Below, piece by piece: positions 24,801 to 31,683 of a stretch of DNA of 38,525 nt. Origin of the DNA: Desulfovibrio sp. (GTDB lineage Bacteria; Desulfobacterota; Desulfovibrionia; Desulfovibrionales; Desulfovibrionaceae); NCBI GenBank assembly GCA_017454325.1, contig JAFTDG010000012.1, positions 1-38,525 on the forward strand, in the 5' to 3' direction. The notes under the pieces were generated by a model that worked only from the letters and a program-made list of their open reading frames with translations, did no database searches and was not told where the DNA came from. The position numbers and the translations under genes are program-made. Numbering within the stretch: position 1 is the stretch's first letter; every line of letters starts with the position of its first letter.

Positions 24801-27774
24801 GGAATACGCCCGTCTGGCCCAGAACGCCAAAGAAGCCCAGGACGTCGCCACACAGGCCGCGAACGCCGCGACAGAGGCTACAAGATACGAATTTCAGTGC
24901 AGAGGAGATGTAAACTCGACGCTGGCTGTGGTTAATGAAGCCGATGAAGTATGGAAGGCCAAGCAAACGCAGGCCGCGCAATCCCAGACAGCAGCTGAAC
25001 AGGCGGAAGTGACGGCCCAGGCCCTGGAAGATGCCTTTGCCGCCCAGCCCCAGAATGTACGCGAGGCTTTGCAGCTGGAAAGCACGGCTACACTTGCTGA
25101 AAGCCGCGCTGTTGCCCTTGAGGCTGAGGCCGCCAAGGTCAGGGAAGCGGCCGATGCCGCCGAAAGCCGCGCCGCTTCCCTGGAAGATGTGGCTGCCAGG
25201 GCCAAGGATGCGGCCGATGAAGCTGAACTTCAGACCTATGTGGCTGGTGCCCCGGCTGATGCCGCAGAGAAGGCGCGTACGACCCGCAAGGCGGCAGACG
25301 AAGCCGCCGCCGCTGCGGCCAAAGCCCGCAGTGAGGCCGATGAAGTCCGCAAGCCGGTCATTGCTGCGGCCAACGCCCGCAGTGAGGCCACCGCAGCCCG
25401 CAATGCGGCTAATGCGGCTGTTCAGGCCGTTGACCCGCAGGCTCTGGAGGACGCCAGAACAGTGCAGGATTCCGCCACAAATGCCCGCCAGCAGGCCGAT
25501 GCGGCCAGGGCCACAGCCAACCAGCATCAGGCGGAGGTGAACAACGCCAAGCAGGCATTTGACAATGCCAGCGCAGCCCATGCCGCCAACGTGCAGACCA
25601 GGCTTGAGGCGCAAACCGCCAAGGCCCAGACCGAGGCCGCCAAGGTCAAGGCCGAGGCCGATGCCCAGGCAGCCCAGGCCGAGGCCAATGCCGCGCTGGG
25701 CGTTGGTCAGGACGGTCAGCCTGTTGCCGTAGCGGAGGACAACGCCCCCGCCGCCGCCCCGGCCAATGCGGCGGAAGCGCACCGGCTGCGCCTGGAGAAA
25801 CTCAATGCCACTGAGCTGAACACGCTGGCAGCGGCAGCCGCCACAGATCTAAACAGCGACGGCGTGGGCAAGTTCATCAAGTTCGTCATTCAGGACTATT
25901 TCCAGAGCGTGCCCCTAGCGGACAAGCGGGCCATGGTTGCGGCCGGCCTGCGCTACGCGCCGCCCCATGCCACATCCATGCAGAAGCTGGGTGCCATGCT
26001 CAAGGGCGCTGGCCCGGTGCTGCAGAAGATCTTCCAGGGGCTGGACGGACCTGGCCTGCCCCAGGATTTGCGCATCGCCTGCCAGGACATGAAAAGCCGT
26101 CTGGCCCCCATCCCGCCGGACATTGTGGAGGCCCATTTGCTGGACATGGTCAACAGCTCCAACGGGCGCATCCGTAACATTGAGGTGCTTTCCTCCCTGG
26201 GCGCGGCCAGCGTGGGCCAGGCCTTCCGCTGCCGCATCACGGACCAGCACGGGCAGGCGCGTGAATGCGTGGTCAAGATTCTGCGGCCTGAAGCGGCCAA
26301 CCGCGTCAAGCGCGAGCAGCCCATTTTCGAGAAGGCGGCCGCCAGGGTGCCCGGTATGTCTGGCACATTCCGGGGGCAGCTGGCAGGCATCATGGAGGAG
26401 CTGGATTTCGGCATCGAAGCTGGCAATGCCAAAACCGGCGCGGTGTACGACAAGCCCTTCGACGGCCAGCAGCGCAGCATCCAGAGCGTTAAGGTGGTGG
26501 AGGACATCCCGCCCAAGAGCAGTTCCATGGCCATGGAGATGGCCCCCGGCACCACCCTGGACGGCTTCCTCAAGGATACCAGGGATGAAATTACACGCAT
26601 GGGCCAGAATCTCGGCAGAACGGAATCGTTCAACGCGCAGGGCCAGCTCACCAAGGTAGAGTACGAAGTGCCCGAGGGGCGTCTGAACGATGTCAATCCC
26701 GTCAAGGCGCGCCTGCAGGAATTGTACGACGAGGCGGCGGCCCGGCACAAGCAGCTCACCGCGCTTGCCGAAGTGTGGGTGACGGAGGGCATCTTCGGCG
26801 AGCAGGGCTTCTTCCACGGCGATCTGCACGCGGGCAATATCATGAGTGACGGCAAGAAGCTCACGGTCATTGACTTCGGCAATGCCACCAAACTGTCCCA
26901 GGTGCAGCAGAGCTCTATCATGACCATGATTGTGGCCACCACCACCAGGCAGTCCACCAAGTTCCTCGATGCCTTCCGCGCCATGCTGCCCCCGGAGGCC
27001 CAGGCCGTCTTTGACGACAAGCGGCAGCAGCTTCTGGAGAGCGTGCGTGTGATCATGCAGAAGGGCGACCTGGGCGACACCGGCGGCCGCATTGCCGCCA
27101 TTATGGGAGAAATCCAGCGCAATGGAGTGGAAATCCCCCATGCCATCTTCAATTTCTCCGGCAGCCAGATACGTCTGCAGAGTTCCATTGACGAGATGAT
27201 CACCCTCATGAACCATATTCAGATGGAAATGCGGGCCATAGATACGATCAGATCTGTGAACTCACCGGATGTCCTGCCGTTCGACCGCAACATATCCAAC
27301 ACGGTCATGGCAGCCATGGCCGATGAGAATCAGTCCCACCAGTCCGTTATGGGGTATATCGACAATCATATCGTGCAGATAGAGGATGAAAACTCTGCAT
27401 TGAGTGAGGAACAGGCACAGGACGTACGTACGGCCCTCAGCTTCCCCTCCTTTGTCGTGGACTTTAAGGCCACGAACGTGGACAAGGATCCAGCTTTGCT
27501 TGAGGTATGGAACCAGCACAAGGAAGCCCTGGAGAACACGGCGCACCCGCAGCATGATGCGGCGGTCACCGAAATCATCAGGGCACTGCGGACCAAGGCC
27601 CTGAATACCTTGAACGCCCTGAAGGCCGAAGAGCAGAAGGATCACAGCCGCCGCGCCAGCCCTCAAACCTTCCTGAACGTCATGGGCGACGTGGTGGAAA
27701 CCAACAAGAGCGGTGCCATCAAGAAGCTGGGCATCTTCTCTTCTGTCAAATATGCCCTCTTTGACAAGATATAA
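21880..27774 (+). CDS. Giant putative T3SS effector with UbiB/ABC1/ADCK-type kinase domain
   Basis: This is a 1964-residue protein. Residues 1-47 are disordered, Gln/Pro/Asn-rich and start MSQV. Residues 80-101 (from TKWSLATKIISG) are hydrophobic. A helical region follows with a second hydrophobic patch near 640-655 (GNFFSGLFGGAA), then an alanine-rich coiled coil (about 975-1290). Residues about 1365-1700 carry ABC1/UbiB atypical kinase motifs: KLGA (1369-1372), Ala-rich loop GAASVGQA (1441-1448), Lys1466 in VVKILRP, EELDFGIEAGNA (1506-1517), MEMAPGTTL (1552-1560), HGDLHAGN (1646-1653) and IDFGN with Asp1665. Known family members are about 500-650 residues long and act in quinone metabolism. 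This fusion, set between needle and inner rod genes with a secretion-type N-terminus, suggests an injected kinase or ATPase. The domain call is firm; secretion is inference. Confidence 0.82.
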   Translation: MSQVHVNNGPQVLQNQIGQPNNDAPAGNNVQPQVQPPVQQPAPQDVNAAALRRLSDTDRAAAEVFLKGVSTQEALKHTKWSLATKIISGLFTFGIAPAIMCHVESKRERQLAQDVVQLKDGLNTLSSNANKKRVYVSMDGNRLKISRDANGVLSTTIGGEKIVSNYNAKTLAEKLEDDIVTNTDLYGTQAALDIFAKGKPAPLPAAGATGHAGQSLTEQYDAAKAKIDQRVAKAEAAVKKDGTASALMQELEAAQRDCTKLQEQCEQTEISCNKILLKCEEDLKTLNKSEKLLQVSKNEGGNVDGLLKEVSTKRKLALDTKAKAEADLLRLRTKTTPELETASIRRDAALLAAGENALCKGLMDARKALESLTSTHTQKLKSLNTRLHQLETLPLQDKTAAVQAEISALKTTLDGAQAPLENPWELQANDPKDALDSKGVNDARHRELCLKAIKAHLDIDGGELHSCPTRYLDRMAQYAIEGYYGSAQNLLDHVLKISTTSRIASQDVMELMDVRQQDANSGQKVNVAVLKPQNNAFRTATQQQVANFAADIIYSGNLVDEDKLAPEVRLRNVLQTNAAVIGDMIKVEAGLNAVDLETKAKEAEANAAKPDATEADRLEAKAARAEADAAQFAARTLRGSMLGKAANAIGNFFSGLFGGAAKKADEKKFTSLESLAATAEAKALRAELEVLSQLADAVARAQTEVAEHPDDPARLSALVDAQKALENIEHNEHLSSVRNEATAARLAVRLARAEEQASLSGSEADRQKAESLRQAIENARPGVPDASLGKEFDVSANTALQDLGGRLTSVEHLPEAERTSLLDAVPSEMGDALRQMLGDVRDGLLEKNAPADASTILAGILQLEDKDLRETVHKVNENVTQAASMVQEEMTTAILMMDTTLSAPTKAVVREFKAALEAENLPLTQENVEALLARKPLPQAVATALNGLSSAITGVDSADQRTRLAGKVAVNAFEEYARLAQNAKEAQDVATQAANAATEATRYEFQCRGDVNSTLAVVNEADEVWKAKQTQAAQSQTAAEQAEVTAQALEDAFAAQPQNVREALQLESTATLAESRAVALEAEAAKVREAADAAESRAASLEDVAARAKDAADEAELQTYVAGAPADAAEKARTTRKAADEAAAAAAKARSEADEVRKPVIAAANARSEATAARNAANAAVQAVDPQALEDARTVQDSATNARQQADAARATANQHQAEVNNAKQAFDNASAAHAANVQTRLEAQTAKAQTEAAKVKAEADAQAAQAEANAALGVGQDGQPVAVAEDNAPAAAPANAAEAHRLRLEKLNATELNTLAAAAATDLNSDGVGKFIKFVIQDYFQSVPLADKRAMVAAGLRYAPPHATSMQKLGAMLKGAGPVLQKIFQGLDGPGLPQDLRIACQDMKSRLAPIPPDIVEAHLLDMVNSSNGRIRNIEVLSSLGAASVGQAFRCRITDQHGQARECVVKILRPEAANRVKREQPIFEKAAARVPGMSGTFRGQLAGIMEELDFGIEAGNAKTGAVYDKPFDGQQRSIQSVKVVEDIPPKSSSMAMEMAPGTTLDGFLKDTRDEITRMGQNLGRTESFNAQGQLTKVEYEVPEGRLNDVNPVKARLQELYDEAAARHKQLTALAEVWVTEGIFGEQGFFHGDLHAGNIMSDGKKLTVIDFGNATKLSQVQQSSIMTMIVATTTRQSTKFLDAFRAMLPPEAQAVFDDKRQQLLESVRVIMQKGDLGDTGGRIAAIMGEIQRNGVEIPHAIFNFSGSQIRLQSSIDEMITLMNHIQMEMRAIDTIRSVNSPDVLPFDRNISNTVMAAMADENQSHQSVMGYIDNHIVQIEDENSALSEEQAQDVRTALSFPSFVVDFKATNVDKDPALLEVWNQHKEALENTAHPQHDAAVTEIIRALRTKALNTLNALKAEEQKDHSRRASPQTFLNVMGDVVETNKSGAIKKLGIFSSVKYALFDKI

Positions 27775-27790
27775 CTCCGTAATCGCTGCG

Positions 27791-27819
27791 GCGGGGTGCC
27801 GGCCAGCCGGCGCCCCCGC
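27791..27819 (+). terminator. GC-rich hairpin after the giant gene
   Basis: The arms 27791-27803 and 27806-27819 pair over about 13 positions with one wobble and one bulge, starting 17 bases after the stop codon. There is no T run. It probably acts as an attenuator or mRNA 3' stabiliser before sctI. Confidence 0.5.
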
Positions 27820-27937
27820 ACAACAGGGGGGCACTATGTTTCAGACGGTGGTAATTTTCCACAGGGAAACACAGCAGTAGTACAAGCCGTAAAACGGGGA
27901 GAACTTCAGGGCAGTCCGTTAGTTAGAAGGGAATATC

Positions 27938-28594
27938 ATGCTGGAAGTTGCAACGTCACCCGCGTACAGAGATTTGATGCATGCCTTGGGCAAACTGGTG
28001 GACTGGACAGAGCAGGCAGGAAAGAGCGGCCTGCCCTCCGGCCCTCCACCAGAAAATCTGGTGCGGCAGTTCAATGAAGCTCTTAACGCGGCCCCGGGTC
28101 AAGCCGGGCAGGGGGTGTCCTCCGTTGGGCCAGAGCAGCGTGTGGATGCTGCTGCGTCTGGGGAAGGTGCACTGTCTTCACGGGAAACTGCGGCAGCTGG
28201 TGGAAACACACCATCAGAGGTCATCGGTGCGTCTGATATGTTCCAGCAGGACGGCAGGACCGTCCGCCCTGCAGACAGTAAAATGACCGTCAATGACCGT
28301 GTATTTGCTGAGCAACGCCGCAAAGCTGAAGACATGACTGTTGCGCAGAAAACCAACATGGATCGGGGGCTGGAGGCAGTGGATAAGGCCGTTCACAGCC
28401 AACGGACAGATTTCTTTGACACGGCGCATAAGCTCTCACAGCTGCTGAACAGGCCAGCCGCAGAGATTTCGCCCATGGACCTTTTGCAGGCGCAGCGGCT
28501 GGTGGGCATTTTGAAGGTACATGCCGAATCCGGCAGGAAGGTTTCTGAAGGTGTCAGCGATACGCTGGAGCAGCTGCTGGAACAGCAGGGCTGA
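27938..28594 (+). CDS. sctI: T3SS inner rod protein SctI (long form)
   Basis: This is a 218-residue protein whose last 45 residues match the inner rod family: SPMDLLQAQRLVGILKVHAE then SGRKVSEGVSDTLEQLLEQQ, the helix that anchors the rod in the export gate. YscI-type rods are about 80-115 residues. Here an extra N-terminal segment of about 100 residues is disordered and Gly/Ala/Ser-rich. Ribosome site agaaggga precedes the ATG. The adjacent giant gene and a chaperone gene suggest one late-gene cluster. Confidence 0.85.
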   Translation: MLEVATSPAYRDLMHALGKLVDWTEQAGKSGLPSGPPPENLVRQFNEALNAAPGQAGQGVSSVGPEQRVDAAASGEGALSSRETAAAGGNTPSEVIGASDMFQQDGRTVRPADSKMTVNDRVFAEQRRKAEDMTVAQKTNMDRGLEAVDKAVHSQRTDFFDTAHKLSQLLNRPAAEISPMDLLQAQRLVGILKVHAESGRKVSEGVSDTLEQLLEQQG

Positions 28595-28652
28595 CGGAGA
28601 CCTCAGGCGCAGTGCCATGGAAGTCAGGTAGCAGGCATTTCGGGAGGCAGGT

Positions 28653-28916
28653 GTGTTATTGGAACTGAAACCTTGTGCATGCTCCAAGTGTGAGCATACG
28701 CCGCATATGGAGAGTATAATCCCTGAAGGCCATTTGAAACCTGTGTGGCGGCTTGCCTGTGAGTGTGGGCAGTGCACGCAGCAATGGAGCGTGACACCCG
28801 AGGCCGCCATACGTTTGTGGAACAGAGCCATGCAGAATTCCTGGCAGGTTAACCGTCGGTCTTTATCTGAGGAGATGTCTGGCCAGTGTTATTCGGCTGG
28901 CGACAGTAACATGTAA
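28653..28916 (+). CDS. Small Lar-like zinc-ribbon protein
   Basis: This is an 87-residue protein starting with GTG behind a gggagg ribosome site. The layout LKPCACSKC ... WRLACECGQC ... TPEAAIRLWNRAM follows the Lar (restriction alleviation) family pattern: two cysteine pairs forming a zinc ribbon, then an EEAIxxWNxR helix. In phages and E. coli, Lar relieves type I restriction. Here the gene lies between sctI and a chaperone, so it may instead be a small regulator or a passenger of phage origin. The family likeness is fair; the function is unknown. Confidence 0.6.
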   Translation: MLLELKPCACSKCEHTPHMESIIPEGHLKPVWRLACECGQCTQQWSVTPEAAIRLWNRAMQNSWQVNRRSLSEEMSGQCYSAGDSNM

Positions 28917-28928
28917 TGGAGGGCATTC

Positions 28929-29354
28929 ATGAATGGCGAACTGTTGATAACCGAACTGAGCCATGCACTGGGTATTGAACTGAAATTTTCTGAGGCTGGT
29001 ACGTGCGGCGTCTTCTTTGATGACGATGAAGTGATTTTTGAGCAGCACGACGGGCAGCTTTATCTTATTGCAGACCTGGGCTCCGCTGCTGGCCGATCAG
29101 ATGCCTACGGTCGCCTGCTAGCTGCCAACTGCCTCGGACAGGAATCCGGCAATGCCACCCTGGGCCTGGATACAGTACGGGAGGAATTCACCCTGCACCG
29201 CATTCTAAACGGTGATATGGGCTATCAGGAATTTGAAAAAATTCTCACCGTTTTTGTACAGGCCCTGCGCTACTGGAAGGAATGGTTGGTCAATCCGCCG
29301 GCCTCGGCCGAAAAGGAAACGTCATTGCCGCCCGCAGGGGGCATACAAGCTTGA
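28929..29354 (+). CDS. T3SS chaperone, CesT/SycE (class I) type, second copy
   Basis: This is an acidic 141-residue protein with a CesT-like profile: helix LLITELSHALGIELKF, strands CGVFFDDDEVIFEQHDGQLYLIADLG, and a C-terminal helix EFEKILTVFVQALRYWKEWL. A tggagg ribosome site precedes the start. It is directly upstream of the 723-residue secreted-protein candidate, the usual order for a chaperone and its client. The giant gene's product could be a second client. Confidence 0.75.
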   Translation: MNGELLITELSHALGIELKFSEAGTCGVFFDDDEVIFEQHDGQLYLIADLGSAAGRSDAYGRLLAANCLGQESGNATLGLDTVREEFTLHRILNGDMGYQEFEKILTVFVQALRYWKEWLVNPPASAEKETSLPPAGGIQA

Positions 29355-29452
29355 TGCGTACATGACGGCAGCGCCTGCCAGAACACCACTATACGACGTA
29401 GCGTTATGGGGGGATGTTTGCCCAAACGCTGCGACCTGACCAAGGAGACCCC

Positions 29453-31624
29453 ATGAGCCAAGTCAATCTGAATCCCGTCCAGGGGCAACAGCCGATTCAA
29501 GGCAACAATGCGCCCAACGGCGCCCAGCACAACCCCAATCTGCCCCAGGAGCTGCAGAACGCCCGACCATCCACGTCCGGATGGTCCACCTTCGGTCGCG
29601 TGGTGCTGGGCGTGGTGCGCGTCATCGGTGCCATTGCCACTATTGGCATCAGCGAACTCATCATCCGCAAGGCCATGGCTTCGCCAGAACCGCCCCAGCC
29701 GCGTGTGCCGCGCAATCAGCCAGCCCTGCTGCCCCAGGCGCAGCCCCGCACGGACGCCGACAATACGTCGCTTGTCAGTAACATGCGCAAGCTCAACCTG
29801 CCGCAACCACACCTGGACGCACTCAAGACCGTGCTGACCGACCTCGCGGCACGCTATGGCGACAATGCACCCAAGACCCTGGAAGACCTGCGGCACCTGG
29901 AAACCCACAAGGGGCCTTTTATTCTTAAATTGGAGAAACTTGTGAGCAACTCCGAAGAATATGTGGATCCGGCCCGGCTGCAGCGACTGGCCAGGGAAAT
30001 TCTGGAGCCGGAAATGGCCCGGCGTGCCGTGGGCGATCAACTGCAGCACAAGGCCCAGGAGCTGGGCATGCAGCTGCGGCCTGAGGGCATCAAGCTGGCC
30101 ACGGAACTCCTCATGCGGGATTGCGCCAAAAAAATCGAAAGTTTGCCCATGGGTGTGGTAACGGACACGATAGAGAACTTCCTCAACCCTGATCCCAGGA
30201 GCAATGCCGGTTCGGTGAAGAACTCCTACGACAGCATCACCAAGTATGTGGACGTGGCTGATGTGCTGGGCCGGGCCGCGCTGCAGGACGGACTGGAAGC
30301 GAAGGCACTGCCTCCGGCCCACCAGACGGCCGTGGACAACGCGCTCAACGAGCTGCGCTCGGCCTATGGCCAGAACTGCCTGCCCACGGGTATGAAGGCT
30401 GTGCTGTTAACGCGTCTGCCGGACAACCATTCACTGAGTACCAAACTTAATGAAATGGCGGCCAAGACACAGACCGCCATAAGCCCCGAGGCATTCGCCC
30501 AGGAGGTCAAGAACCTCCTGAAGCCGGTGGCGCAACACCACGCCCTGTCCCAGGCCCTGGGGACCAAGCTGGAAAAAGATCACGGGCTCCAGCTTCATCC
30601 CAAGGTCTTCCCCACCCTGCTGGACAATCTGCTGCGCAACAGCCCGGATTTGAAAAACGCCATGCCAGGCGTGGAAAACGCCCAGAGTGCGCAGCAGGCC
30701 CTGGAGGCCCAGAAGGCCTCAGTGGATACCTTCCTCAAGGCAGTGGCTGACAACGTCAGGCACATGGAAGAGACCTACCTGCCCCAGGTTCAGGCCGAAC
30801 TGCGGCCCATCCTGCAGAGCCTCATCCACAGCCTGCCCTTTGACCCTCAGAGCAGGGCGGCTTCCGATGGCCAGCTGAAGAATCTTGTTTCTGACATGCG
30901 TAACTGGCAGGCGTCTATACCCTTGGGCGATCCGAGCCTGAACGCTTTCTGCACCAGGTTGACGGAGGATGTGAATATCAGAACACAGCGACTTGCCGGG
31001 CAGGACGGGAGACAATTCACGGAGAACAGTAATATCGCAACGTCCTTCCGGGCTGACGTCAGCCGGAACGTCTATAAGTTCAACGGCAAGGTCTTTGACC
31101 ACAAGCCTGAAGACCAGGTGATCGGCGAGTTCACGCAAATGGTGCCCACGGCCATTGACCAGCAATTCCTCTCCAAGCTCAGCAACCAGTATCTGTGGAA
31201 AGACCTGACAGAGCCCTTGCTGGCCCAGGTGCTGTTGCAGCCCGGCGGCGATCCGGCCGAGGGGCAGCGCTTATGGCGGAACAGCGGAGCCCCGGTGCAG
31301 GAGGAAGCGCGCAACAACGGCCTGACCTTCAATACGACACGGCCTGAAATATCGCCCAACGGCAACTTCTCACAACCCCAGGACGTTGGTCTGCCCAACG
31401 ATGGGTATTTTTCCATCACCGTATCCGACGACAAGAAGACTGCCGTGGTGGAAATGGTTCTGCCCCAAGCAATCACCACTGAAGGCCCCGCAGTGATAAT
31501 CCCCGTAGGTACGGTCACACACACCATGCAGGTGACCTGCGAACTTTCCGGCGGTGATCCCAACGTCAAGCCAAGGGTGACAGGCATAAAGCTGGGCCAG
31601 GAACTGCGTCCCTTGAATAAGTGA
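29453..31624 (+). CDS. Putative T3SS effector or secreted protein with internal duplication
   Basis: This is a 723-residue protein of unrecognised family. The ATG at 29453 has an aaggag ribosome site and gives MSQVNLNPVQ, the same start as the array proteins. A longer frame from 29414 is unlikely. Residues 1-43 are disordered. Residues 44-72 (from WSTFGRVVLGVV) are hydrophobic and resemble residues 80-101 of the giant protein. Residues 116-244 and 286-430 are a diverged tandem repeat (LPQPH/LPPAH, KLEKL/KLNEM, GMQLRP/GLQLHP). The last 120 residues look strand-rich (NDGYFSITVSDDKKTAVVEM). The chaperone immediately upstream supports secretion. The activity is unknown. Confidence 0.7.
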   Translation: MSQVNLNPVQGQQPIQGNNAPNGAQHNPNLPQELQNARPSTSGWSTFGRVVLGVVRVIGAIATIGISELIIRKAMASPEPPQPRVPRNQPALLPQAQPRTDADNTSLVSNMRKLNLPQPHLDALKTVLTDLAARYGDNAPKTLEDLRHLETHKGPFILKLEKLVSNSEEYVDPARLQRLAREILEPEMARRAVGDQLQHKAQELGMQLRPEGIKLATELLMRDCAKKIESLPMGVVTDTIENFLNPDPRSNAGSVKNSYDSITKYVDVADVLGRAALQDGLEAKALPPAHQTAVDNALNELRSAYGQNCLPTGMKAVLLTRLPDNHSLSTKLNEMAAKTQTAISPEAFAQEVKNLLKPVAQHHALSQALGTKLEKDHGLQLHPKVFPTLLDNLLRNSPDLKNAMPGVENAQSAQQALEAQKASVDTFLKAVADNVRHMEETYLPQVQAELRPILQSLIHSLPFDPQSRAASDGQLKNLVSDMRNWQASIPLGDPSLNAFCTRLTEDVNIRTQRLAGQDGRQFTENSNIATSFRADVSRNVYKFNGKVFDHKPEDQVIGEFTQMVPTAIDQQFLSKLSNQYLWKDLTEPLLAQVLLQPGGDPAEGQRLWRNSGAPVQEEARNNGLTFNTTRPEISPNGNFSQPQDVGLPNDGYFSITVSDDKKTAVVEMVLPQAITTEGPAVIIPVGTVTHTMQVTCELSGGDPNVKPRVTGIKLGQELRPLNK

Positions 31625-31648
31625 CCTTTTGCCGTGTCAAAAATGTGG

Positions 31649-31666
31649 GACAGGGGCTTGCCTGTC
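31649..31666. terminator. Hairpin between convergent genes
   Basis: GACAGG-ggcttg-CCTGTC has six perfect pairs in the 59-base gap between the secreted-protein gene and the minus-strand SPFH gene. Read on the minus strand it is followed within five bases by ATTTTT, so it could be a weak terminator there. It marks the right end of the T3SS-related genes. Confidence 0.4.
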
Positions 31667-31683
31667 AGCTAATGAAGATGCTG

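Noticed and set aside
24316..27216. Several long minus-strand open frames (up to 488 codons) opposite the giant gene
   Set aside because: They follow from the GC-rich third codon positions and alanine repeats of the sense gene, have Gly/Leu/His-rich low-complexity translations, no ribosome sites and no family likeness.
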